Assembly (NCBI RefSeq): GCF_022524485.1
Contig: NZ_JAKXMK010000002.1
Location: 62,001-126,000 of the forward strand
Direction of reading: 5' to 3'
Origin: Pseudonocardia alaniniphila
Lineage (GTDB): Bacteria > Actinomycetota > Actinomycetes > Mycobacteriales > Pseudonocardiaceae
Length of the DNA stretch: 64,000 bases
In this document: in pieces, positions 50,214 to 57,626 of the stretch
How positions within the stretch are numbered: position 1 is the stretch's first letter
Layout: every line of letters starts with the position of its first letter
The notes under the pieces: model-generated
What the model was told of the DNA's origin: nothing
What the model saw: only the letters and a program-made list of their open reading frames with translations
The model's database searches: none
Translations under genes and position numbers: made by a program

Positions 50214-51232
50214 CCGCACTCGACGAGCGCCCGGCCCAGGGCGAGCCCCTGCTGCGGGCCCGCGGAATCGTGCAGCAGTTCCCGGTGCGCGGCGCCGGGG
50301 GGATCAAGGGCGGCGTCGTGCACGCCGTGTCGGACGTGTCGTTCGAGGTGCGGGCAGGCGAGACGCTCGGCGTCGTGGGGGAGACCGGCTCCGGCAAGTC
50401 CACGCTCGCCCGGTCGGTCATCCAGGCGCCGCGCCCCCAGTCCGGGGAGGTGCATTTCCGCGGGACCGACCTGATGCGGCTGCGCCGCCGTGACCTGGTG
50501 GAGGCCCGCCGGCACATGCAGATGGTCTTCCAGGACCCGTTCGGCTCGCTGAACCCGCGGTGGCGGGTGACGGATCTGGTCGAGGAGCCCCTCGTCGGCT
50601 ACGGCGTGCGAGGGTCCGCGCAGCGGGAGGCCCGGGTCCGGGAGCTGCTCGACATGGTCGGGCTCGACCCGTCGGTGTACGGGAAGCGGCGCCCGCACGA
50701 GCTGTCGGGCGGGCAATGCCAGCGCGTGGCGATCGCCCGGGCCATCGCGTTGCACCCGGCCCTGGTGATCTGCGACGAAGCTGTGTCGTCGCTCGACGTG
50801 CTGATCCAGGCTCAGGTGCTCAACCTGTTCGAGCGGCTGCGCACCGAGCTGGGACTCTCCTACCTGTTCATCTCCCACGACCTGGCGCTGGTCAAGCAGG
50901 TGAGCGACCGGGTGGCGGTGATGCACCTCGGGCAGCTCGCCGAGGTCGGGCCGGCGGACGAGCTGTACCGACGACCGCTGCACCCCTACACGGCGGCGCT
51001 CCTCGACTCGATCCCCGGCCTCGACCCCGAGACCGGCCGCGCCCGCCGTCCCCGTCCGCTGGAGGGGGAGGCGCCCTCACCGCTCAACCCGCCCAGCGGG
51101 TGCCGGTTCCGCACGCGCTGCCCGCTGGCCCAGGCGCGGTGCGCCGAGGAGGAGCCGGCGTTGCGCGAGCACACCTCCGACCACCAGGTCGCCTGCCACT
51201 TCCCGCTCGACGCCGCCACGCGGGCCTCCTGA
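50210..51232 (+). CDS. ABC transporter ATP-binding protein, DppF/OppF type
   Basis: A 340-residue ATPase. VSFEVRAGETLGVVGETGSGKS (split) contains Walker A, VFQDPFGSLNPRWRV is the Q-loop, LSGGQCQRVAIARAIAL the signature and ICDEAVSSLDV the Walker B. It ends with the same cysteine-rich domain (SGCRFRTRCPLAQARC). The GTG overlaps the DppD stop. This is the last gene of the transporter set; an acyl-CoA-dehydrogenase-like flavoprotein follows after 15 bp and may be cotranscribed. Confidence 0.9.
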   Translation: MTALDERPAQGEPLLRARGIVQQFPVRGAGGIKGGVVHAVSDVSFEVRAGETLGVVGETGSGKSTLARSVIQAPRPQSGEVHFRGTDLMRLRRRDLVEARRHMQMVFQDPFGSLNPRWRVTDLVEEPLVGYGVRGSAQREARVRELLDMVGLDPSVYGKRRPHELSGGQCQRVAIARAIALHPALVICDEAVSSLDVLIQAQVLNLFERLRTELGLSYLFISHDLALVKQVSDRVAVMHLGQLAEVGPADELYRRPLHPYTAALLDSIPGLDPETGRARRPRPLEGEAPSPLNPPSGCRFRTRCPLAQARCAEEEPALREHTSDHQVACHFPLDAATRAS

Positions 51233-51247
51233 TCGCAGAGGAGCACC

Positions 51248-52486
51248 ATGTCCAGCACCACCGCTCTCACCCCGCCCACCGGTGTCGACCCGACGCCGGC
51301 GGCGCTGATCCAACGCGTCGTCGAGCTGCGTCCCGCGCTGGTCGCCGCGCAGGCCGAGGTCGAGGAACGCACGTACTACTCGCAGGAGATGCACGAGGCC
51401 TTCCTGGAGGCCGGGCTCTACCGCGTGATGCAGCCACGGCGCTACGGCGGCCTGGAATGCGACTACATCACCTTCACCCGGCTGCAGATCGAGATGGCCC
51501 GCGGGTGCGTCTCCACGGCGTGGTGCTGGGCGCTGGCCTCCAGCCACGCCGTGCAGATCGCCTCGTACTTCCCGCAGGCGGCGCAGGAGGCCGTCTTCGG
51601 TGACGGTGACTTCCGGTGCGCGTCGGTGGCGGCGCCCGACGCCACGGCCGTGCGGCTGGAGTCGGGGTGGCGCCTCGACGGAACCGTCCGCTACTGCTCG
51701 GGGATCCCGTACTCCACGCACTTCATGGGGCAGGCACTCATCGCGGGACTGCCGCCTGCGGAGGCGGCCGAGCGGATGCTGCTCTACGTCGCGCCGCGCA
51801 GCGAGTGGACCATGCTCGACGACTGGGGCTCCAGCATGGGGCTGCGCGGCAGCGGGTCACACAGCATCCGGCTGGAGGACGCCCGGATCCCGGCGGAGTT
51901 CGTGCTCGAGAACACGAACATGATCAGCGTCGACGTCTCCGGCGGAACGCCCGGCCTCGCCCTGCACGGCAACCCGATGTACACCGGGCGGGCGCTCGCG
52001 CCGTTCACGATGTCGGTGGCCGCCCAGATGATCGGGGCGGGCTACAACGCGCTCGACGAGTTCGAGCACCAGATGCGCACGCGCAAGACCAGCATGCCCC
52101 CGATGGTGCCCCGGCTGACCGACCCCGACCACCAGCGCTGGTACGGCGGAGCGCTCGGAAAGCTCGCGACGGCCGAGGCCGCGGTGCTGCGCTGCGCGGA
52201 GGAGCACATGGAGCTGTGCGAGCGCACCGCTGCGGGCGGCAAGCCCTACGGCGAGGAGGAGGAGCAGCGGCTCGGGGTCATCGCGCGCGAGGCGATCGTG
52301 CAGGTATGGGAGGCGGTCGACCAGCAGCTGTTCCGCAACGTCGGATCGAGCGCGATGAACGCGGGCCAGCGCTTCGAGCGGCTCTACCGTGACATGGCGA
52401 TGATCGCGAGCCACCGCAACACCGGCTTCCGCGACCTGATGTTCCGCAGGCTCGCCCAGCTGCACCTCGGGGTCGAGGCGACCTGA
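51248..52486 (+). CDS. acyl-CoA-dehydrogenase-like flavoprotein (class D monooxygenase type)
   Basis: A 412-residue protein with the acyl-CoA dehydrogenase fold. The N-terminal helical region includes YRVMQPRRYGGLECDY, the middle beta region has WGSSMGLRGSGSHSIRLEDARIP (split), and the C-terminal four-helix domain ends NVGSSAMNAGQRFERLYRDMAMIASHRN (split). Proteins with this C-terminus (HsaA, HpaB or DszC-like) are usually flavin-dependent monooxygenases that act with a separate reductase rather than CoA dehydrogenases. The start follows GAGGAG. No flavin reductase gene is nearby. A hydroxylation step in the pathway is inferred. Confidence 0.83.
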   Translation: MSSTTALTPPTGVDPTPAALIQRVVELRPALVAAQAEVEERTYYSQEMHEAFLEAGLYRVMQPRRYGGLECDYITFTRLQIEMARGCVSTAWCWALASSHAVQIASYFPQAAQEAVFGDGDFRCASVAAPDATAVRLESGWRLDGTVRYCSGIPYSTHFMGQALIAGLPPAEAAERMLLYVAPRSEWTMLDDWGSSMGLRGSGSHSIRLEDARIPAEFVLENTNMISVDVSGGTPGLALHGNPMYTGRALAPFTMSVAAQMIGAGYNALDEFEHQMRTRKTSMPPMVPRLTDPDHQRWYGGALGKLATAEAAVLRCAEEHMELCERTAAGGKPYGEEEEQRLGVIAREAIVQVWEAVDQQLFRNVGSSAMNAGQRFERLYRDMAMIASHRNTGFRDLMFRRLAQLHLGVEAT

Positions 52487-52588
52487 GAAGGAGCGAGCGG
52501 TGAGCGAGCTTGTGAGCGAATCGATGTCACAGCGCCTGCGCACGGTGACGTCTTCTGATGGGCCGGCCGAGCCCAGCGAGGCCCAGCG

Positions 52589-53611
52589 ATGAGCACCACG
52601 TCGGCGGGCTCGGGCCGGGTGGCGGCGGCGCCGGACGGCGAGCTCGTCACGTCCCGGCGCGGGTTCTTCTGGGTGGGAACGGAGCGGGTGCGACACCCGG
52701 CGGGCCTCGTGCCGCGCGGGCCGATGTTCGTCGCCTGGGAGGCGCCGGAGCACGTGACCAGGCCGTACCCGCTGGTGCTGGTGCACGGCGGTGGCGGCCA
52801 GGGCACCGACTGGATGGGCACCCCCGACGGGCGCAGCGGCTGGTCGACCATGCTGGTTCGCAGCGGCCACGTCGTTTACGTCGTGGACCGGCCCGGCCAC
52901 GGCCGCTCGCCCTATCACCCCGACGTGCTCGGGGCGATGGGCCCGCCGTTCTCCTACGAGCGGGCGAAGGAGATCTTCGCTCCGGACTCCCACGCGAGCC
53001 CGCACACGCAGTGGCCGGGCAGCCGGGATCTCGACGACCCGCTGTTCGACCAGGTACTCGCCCCGACCGGACCGATGCCCGCCGACATGGCGGCCGCCCA
53101 TCGGCTCGACGCCGACCGTCTCGTGCAGCTGCTCGAACGCGTCGGGCCCGCGGTGCTCGTCACGCACTCCGCGGGTGCGCCCGGCGGGTGGCTGGCCGCC
53201 GACGCGCGTCCCGACCTGGTGGTCGCGCTGCTCGCGCTGGAACCGATCGGGCCGCCGTTCCTGAGGCTCCCGGACGGTGGGTCGCTGCTGCCCTGGGGCC
53301 TCACGGCGGCGCCGCCGGCCTTCGACCCGCCCGCCGCCGATCCGTCCGAACTCGCCGTGGGGTCCCACCGGCTTCCTGGCCTCGCCCGCGTCCCGATCGG
53401 CGTGTTCTCGGCAGGCGCCTCGCCGTTCGACGCCTTCGCAGGCGACGTCGCGGAGTTCCTCCGCGCCGCGGGCTGCCGAGCGGAGTGGGTGCGCCTCGCC
53501 GACCACGGCGTACCCGGAAACGGGCACGCCGTGATGTTCGAGCGCAACTCCGCGGAGGCGCTCGCGGTGCTCGTGCGGTGGCTGGACGAGCTGATCGCGC
53601 AGCAGCGATGA
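52589..53611 (+). CDS. alpha/beta hydrolase family protein
   Basis: A 340-residue alpha/beta-fold protein. LVLVHGGGGQGTDW begins the fold, VVYVVDRPGHGRS follows, the nucleophile is Ser in VTHSAGAPGGW, and the catalytic His is in DHGVPGNGHAVMFERN. The acid residue is not certain. Several relatives are labelled esterase or hydrolase without a substrate. The ATG at 52589 is 102 bp after the flavoprotein gene. This gap contains the repeat-rich GAGCGAGCGGTGAGCGAGC at about 52492-52512, a kind of short sequence I associate with actinobacterial intergenic regions. No ribosome site is strong. Confidence 0.8.
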   Translation: MSTTSAGSGRVAAAPDGELVTSRRGFFWVGTERVRHPAGLVPRGPMFVAWEAPEHVTRPYPLVLVHGGGGQGTDWMGTPDGRSGWSTMLVRSGHVVYVVDRPGHGRSPYHPDVLGAMGPPFSYERAKEIFAPDSHASPHTQWPGSRDLDDPLFDQVLAPTGPMPADMAAAHRLDADRLVQLLERVGPAVLVTHSAGAPGGWLAADARPDLVVALLALEPIGPPFLRLPDGGSLLPWGLTAAPPAFDPPAADPSELAVGSHRLPGLARVPIGVFSAGASPFDAFAGDVAEFLRAAGCRAEWVRLADHGVPGNGHAVMFERNSAEALAVLVRWLDELIAQQR

Positions 53612-53765
53612 TCGTTCTCGTCGTGCCTGGACCGGGACATCCGACGTACGCCGCCCGGGACCGCCGGCCGGACGGATGAGGTCATCGGCACGGTTCGGCG
53701 CGGCTGCCACCCGCCCTAGCGTGAGTTCCGCGGTCCCTGTGGCCGCCGTTCCCCGAGGAGTTCTT

Positions 53766-53828
53766 GTGACGCGCGTACAGATCGGCCGGTACCCGGCAGT
53801 GTGGTCGGCTCCTGCGGGAGGAGCGTGA
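53766..53828 (+). CDS. possible 20-residue leader peptide
   Basis: A short frame with GTG at 53766 is preceded by GAGGAG six bases upstream. It ends in TGA whose last A is the first base of the isomerase-like gene's ATG (TGATG). The peptide reads MTRVQIGRYPAV and ends PAGGA. Good ribosome site plus exact coupling suggest a genuine leader or small protein. CCTAGCGT, with TAGCGT at 53717-53722, lies about 44 bases before the GTG and could be the promoter -10. A purely incidental frame is possible. Confidence 0.4.
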   Translation: MTRVQIGRYPAVWSAPAGGA

Positions 53829-54103
53829 TGGAGTTCCTCGTACACGCCCGCAACAACCTGCCGCGCGACTTCCCCGCCGAGCGCCGCGCCGAGATGCGAA
53901 CGCTCGAGCGTGCCGTCGCGGGCCGGTGGCGCACCGAGGGGATGCTGCAGCGGCTGTGGCGGGTGCCCGGACGGACCGACTGGGTCGGGCTCTTCACCGC
54001 CGACGACGCCACCGTGTTGCACGACGCGCTCACGACGCTCCCGATGTGGCCGTGGCTCGAGATCACCGTGCAACCGCTGGCGACCCACCCCCAGGAACGG
54101 TGA
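53828..54103 (+). CDS. muconolactone delta-isomerase-like protein
   Basis: A 91-residue single-domain protein of the muconolactone isomerase (CatC) family. MEFLVHARNNLPRDFPAERRAEM and LWRVPGRTDWVGLFTADDATVLHDALTTLPMWPWLEI (split) line up with the usual 92-97 residue length and ending (PLATHP). CatC interconverts muconolactone and 3-oxoadipate enol-lactone in the beta-ketoadipate pathway; stand-alone relatives can act on other lactones. No catA or catB gene is in the window. GGAGGAG lies six bases before the ATG. It is followed by a 28-residue overlapping frame, then a solute-binding protein. Confidence 0.83.
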   Translation: MEFLVHARNNLPRDFPAERRAEMRTLERAVAGRWRTEGMLQRLWRVPGRTDWVGLFTADDATVLHDALTTLPMWPWLEITVQPLATHPQER

Positions 54104-54186
54104 TCACACCGCCCGAGCCTGACGCGGCGACGGTCTCGGGCAACGACATCGATCCGGCCGACGAGCTCGACGAGGAGATCGTGTGA
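54100..54186 (+). CDS. 28-residue acidic small protein, coupled on both sides
   Basis: GTG at 54100 overlaps the stop of the isomerase-like gene and the TGA at 54184-54186 overlaps the GTG of the solute-binding protein (GTGTGACC). The product, MITPPEPDAATVSGNDID ending ELDEEIV, is strongly acidic and has no known motif. Overlap at both ends makes ribosome hand-over likely and supports real translation, but a small non-conserved frame is also possible. Loss of this frame would interrupt coupling to the receptor gene. Confidence 0.45.
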   Translation: MITPPEPDAATVSGNDIDPADELDEEIV

Positions 54187-55817
54187 CCACCACCGAGACC
54201 CGCCGACCCCGCACCCGTCTGCTGGCGGCGCTCGCGGCGGCGCTGTCCGCACTGGTACTCGCTGCGTGCGGTGCCGCGCCGGGAGCCGACACGGCGGCCG
54301 CCTCAGGCGGGATCCGCACCGTCAACCCGTACGGGGGTGACCCCGCCATGGAGGGGACCCCGAAGCGTGGCGGGGTGCTGATCATGGGCACCGACCGCGA
54401 GGTCGTCGGGTTCGACCCGACGGTGCAGAACACCAACCAGGCGGCTCTCGCGGTCTACGACTCGCTGATGAAGCTCAAGCCCGACGGCTCGGCCGAGCCG
54501 TACATGGCGAAGTCGATGGACAGCACCGACGGCGGGCAGACCTGGCGGATGGGCCTGCGGGAGGGCGTGACCTTCTCCGACGGCACGCCGCTGGACGCGC
54601 AGGCCGTGATCGTCAACGTGCAGCGGCACATCGACAAGGCGTCGTCCCCGGGACACCGGTTCACGCAGCCGATCGAGTCGATGACCGCCGTCGACCCGCT
54701 CACCGTGGAGTTCCGGCTGAAGTCGCCGTTCGGACTGTTCCCGACGGCGTTCGCGGGCAGCTTCACGACCGGGAGCCTCGGCCAGATCATCTCGCCTGCC
54801 GCGCTGCAGAAGTACGGCGATCAGATCGCGAACAACCCTGTCGGCGCCGGTCCGTTCGTCCTCGGGAACTGGACGCGCGACTCCCGGATGGAGCTGACGC
54901 GCAACCCGAACTACTGGCAGGAGGGCATGCCCTACCTGGACGGGCTGCAGTTCCGGCCGCTGCCCGACACCGAGAGCCGGTACGCGTCACTGGAGAACGG
55001 GGACGTCGACCTGATCTTCGGCGGCTACCACACCGAGCTGCTGCGCGGGTCGGAGAACCCGAACCTGACCGTCTACTACGGATCCGGGCACGGCGCGGAG
55101 TGGCTCTACTTCAACCACGAGAAGCCGCCGTTCAACGACCACCGCATGCGTGAGGCCCTGGTGCGCGGGATCGACACCCAGGCGCTCGCGGCCACCCAGT
55201 ACCGCGGGCGGATGGAACCGGCGCACGGATACTTCGGCGACAACAGCGAGTACCAGACGCCGGAGGCGGCCGCCGCGTACCCGTCCTACGACCCCGAACG
55301 CGCGAAGCAGCTCGTGGCCGAGTACGTGGCCGAGGGCGGGAGCACGACGGTGGTCTACAAGACGACCAACGCCCCCAACCGCATGGCGTTCGCCGAGTTC
55401 CTGCAGGCGCAGATGGCCGCCATCGGCATCACCGTGCAGCCGCAGTTCTTCGACCTGGCCCAGTACTCCTCGAGCGTTGTGCAGAGCCGTGACTTCCAGC
55501 TGGCCGGCACCGTCGGCGGGCCGGTGGACTCGCCGTACCCGGCGGCGCAGAACGTCCTGCGGACCGGTGGCAACCAGAACTACGGCGGCTACACGAACCC
55601 CGAGGTGGACGCACTGCTCGACAGGGCCGCCGCCACCACCGACGACGCCGAGCGCACGCGCCTCTACCAGCAGGTGCAGCTGGTGACCAACCAGGACATC
55701 TCGATGGCCTACACCAGCCGCGGCTATCTCTCGACGATCGCGAAGCCCGAGGTGAAGGGAGTCGTGCGGTACCTGACCCGTGACATGTTCTTCGCCACCA
55801 CCTGGCTGGACCGCTGA
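54183..55817 (+). CDS. family-5 ABC transporter solute-binding lipoprotein
   Basis: A 544-residue receptor with signal peptide and lipobox VLAACG. It shares RTVNPYGGDPAMEGTPKRGG and SDGTPLDAQAVIVNVQRHIDKA (split) with the orphan receptors at 15259 and 21344, and its C-terminus KPEVKGVVRYLTRDMF is the same signature. No permease or ATPase gene is adjacent. GTG at 54183 is coupled to the preceding mini-frame. It may dock on the Dpp-type permease encoded at 47.3-51.2 kb or on a transporter elsewhere. Confidence 0.88.
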   Translation: MTTTETRRPRTRLLAALAAALSALVLAACGAAPGADTAAASGGIRTVNPYGGDPAMEGTPKRGGVLIMGTDREVVGFDPTVQNTNQAALAVYDSLMKLKPDGSAEPYMAKSMDSTDGGQTWRMGLREGVTFSDGTPLDAQAVIVNVQRHIDKASSPGHRFTQPIESMTAVDPLTVEFRLKSPFGLFPTAFAGSFTTGSLGQIISPAALQKYGDQIANNPVGAGPFVLGNWTRDSRMELTRNPNYWQEGMPYLDGLQFRPLPDTESRYASLENGDVDLIFGGYHTELLRGSENPNLTVYYGSGHGAEWLYFNHEKPPFNDHRMREALVRGIDTQALAATQYRGRMEPAHGYFGDNSEYQTPEAAAAYPSYDPERAKQLVAEYVAEGGSTTVVYKTTNAPNRMAFAEFLQAQMAAIGITVQPQFFDLAQYSSSVVQSRDFQLAGTVGGPVDSPYPAAQNVLRTGGNQNYGGYTNPEVDALLDRAAATTDDAERTRLYQQVQLVTNQDISMAYTSRGYLSTIAKPEVKGVVRYLTRDMFFATTWLDR

Positions 55818-55842
55818 TCGGGACGGTCGCCCGAGGGGCGCA

Positions 55843-55957
55843 ATTCCGGCAGGAATCCCGAATAGCGCGAATCGGAGCACGAGAACACCAAAAATCGAGA
55901 CAGTCCTCGACCGAGGGTCGTGCGTTATCCTGCTGCCCCGGGCTTAGGCTCGGGGCA
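55843..55957. promoter_or_regulatory. AT-richer gap with two inverted repeats before the GMC gene
   Basis: ATTCCGGCAGGAAT (55843-55856) is a short inverted repeat. TGCCCCGGGC (55934-55943) pairs with GCTCGGGGCA (55948-55957) around the tetraloop TTAG in a 10-bp stem with one G-T pair. TATCCT at 55926-55931 may be a -10. The stem-loop could end the receptor transcript or be the 5' leader structure of the GMC oxidoreductase gene at 55980; sequence alone does not decide. Confidence 0.45.
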
Positions 55958-55979
55958 GCGCTCTCGTGCGAAGGACATG

Positions 55980-57620
55980 ATGCCCAGTACGGTTCGGACA
56001 AGCCTCCGCGATACCCGCGATTTCATTCCCCGGCTGAATGCAGGACCGATGACCCGGCGCAATCTGCTCAAGCTGTTCGGTGTCTCGGCAGGGGCGTTCG
56101 GTATCGGTTCTCACATTCCCGCTGGTTCGAACCGCCCGCTCGCGTACGACTACGTCATCGTCGGTGCGGGCTCGGCGGGCTGCACACTGGCCGCGCGGCT
56201 TCTCGCGGACTCGCGGGCCAGCGTCCTGCTGATCGAGGCGGGCGGCTCCAACAACCGGCCCGACGTGCGGGACTTCACGAGGTCGGAGAGCCTGACGGCG
56301 CCGGGCGCCACGACCGACTGGCCGTTCGAGTCGGAGCCGCAGCGTGCGCTGCTGGGCAGGCGGCAGTCGTTCGCGTGCGGCAGGCTGGAGGGCGGCAGCA
56401 GCTCGGTCAACGGGATGGTCTGGGTGCGCGGCAACCCCGCCGACTACGACGGCTGGGCCGCAGGCGGCTGCCCGGGCTGGGATTACCGCAGTGTGCTCCC
56501 GTCGCTCGCGGCATTGACCGGGCCGATCCGGCCGTCGAGTGAGCTGACGCGGCGGAACGCCCTGTCCCACGTCGTCGTGGAAGCGGCCGTCGACGCCGGT
56601 TATCCGTTCAATGCGGACTACAACGGCAAGAGCCAGTTCGGGGTCGCCTTCACGCAGCTCAACGTGGTGAACGGGATCCGGCAGGACGCGTTCAGCACGT
56701 TCCTGACGCCGTATCTGACCGATCCGCGTCTGACGGTGATGACGGACGCGCTCGTCACGCGCCTCGCGTTCGACCGCGGGAAGGCGATCGACCGTGTGCT
56801 CATCGACGCGGGCGGCCACGAGATCGCCGTCACCGCGAACCGGGAAGTGATCGTCAGTGCGGGGTCGATCAACACGGCGCGCCTGCTGCAGCTCTCCGGC
56901 ATCGGCGCGGCGGCCGATCTGGAGCCGCTCGGCATCGCGGTCGTCGAGGATCTGCCGGGTGTCGGGCAGAACCTGCACGACCACCTGATCTCCGTGGTCT
57001 CGAAGAGGCTCCGCACCCCCGAGCCACCCAGCCACGTCACGGCGATGGACGTCAACGTGTTCACCGGCAGAGGCAGAGTGCCGGGCGCACCCCGGTTCCA
57101 GTTCCAGGTCTACTACACGCGCACGGCGCACGTCCCGTATCCGGCCGAGTCACTGCCGATCGGCGTGATGAACCTGCACCCCACGAGCCGCGGCTACGTC
57201 CGGCTCCGATCGGCTGATCCACGGATGCCGCCGATCATCCAGCCCAACTTCCTGCAGACGTCCGAGGACTTCGATACGGCGCTGGAGGGCTACGAGCTGG
57301 CGCGTGAGCTGATGAACGCGAAGGCACTGCGCGATCGGGTGGTCGACGACGGTGCCGTGCCGCCGGCGGACCTCAGGACGAAGCAGCAGGTGGTCGCCGC
57401 GATGCGGACGTACTCCGAGTCCAACTACCACGCTGTCGGCACCTGCCGCATGGGCACGGACGCCCTCGCGGTGGTCGATCCGCAGCTGCGCGTGCGCGGT
57501 GTCACGGGCCTGCGCCTGGCGAGCGCAGCGATCATGCCGGCCATCACCTCGGGCAACACGAACGCGCCGTCGATGATGATCGGCGACCGCTGCGGCCGCC
57601 TGATCCTGGGCACCGGCTGA
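55980..57620 (+). CDS. GMC oxidoreductase with twin-arginine signal
   Basis: A 546-residue FAD enzyme of the glucose-methanol-choline family. The N-terminus MTRRNLLKLFGVSAGAFGIG has the RR motif and hydrophobic stretch of a Tat signal, so it is probably exported folded. FAD-binding motifs are YVIVGAGSAGC, VLLIEAGG and GRLEGGSSSVNGMVWVRG. The active-site His is in YHAVGTCRMG, with the Asn of the second position in NTNAPSMMIG. Substrates in the family are primary alcohols or aldehydes. ATG 55980 is given with AAGGA just upstream; ATG 56049 would start at the Tat motif and is equally possible. No cytochrome or other partner gene is adjacent. Confidence 0.87.
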   Translation: MPSTVRTSLRDTRDFIPRLNAGPMTRRNLLKLFGVSAGAFGIGSHIPAGSNRPLAYDYVIVGAGSAGCTLAARLLADSRASVLLIEAGGSNNRPDVRDFTRSESLTAPGATTDWPFESEPQRALLGRRQSFACGRLEGGSSSVNGMVWVRGNPADYDGWAAGGCPGWDYRSVLPSLAALTGPIRPSSELTRRNALSHVVVEAAVDAGYPFNADYNGKSQFGVAFTQLNVVNGIRQDAFSTFLTPYLTDPRLTVMTDALVTRLAFDRGKAIDRVLIDAGGHEIAVTANREVIVSAGSINTARLLQLSGIGAAADLEPLGIAVVEDLPGVGQNLHDHLISVVSKRLRTPEPPSHVTAMDVNVFTGRGRVPGAPRFQFQVYYTRTAHVPYPAESLPIGVMNLHPTSRGYVRLRSADPRMPPIIQPNFLQTSEDFDTALEGYELARELMNAKALRDRVVDDGAVPPADLRTKQQVVAAMRTYSESNYHAVGTCRMGTDALAVVDPQLRVRGVTGLRLASAAIMPAITSGNTNAPSMMIGDRCGRLILGTG

Positions 57621-57626
57621 CGCGGC

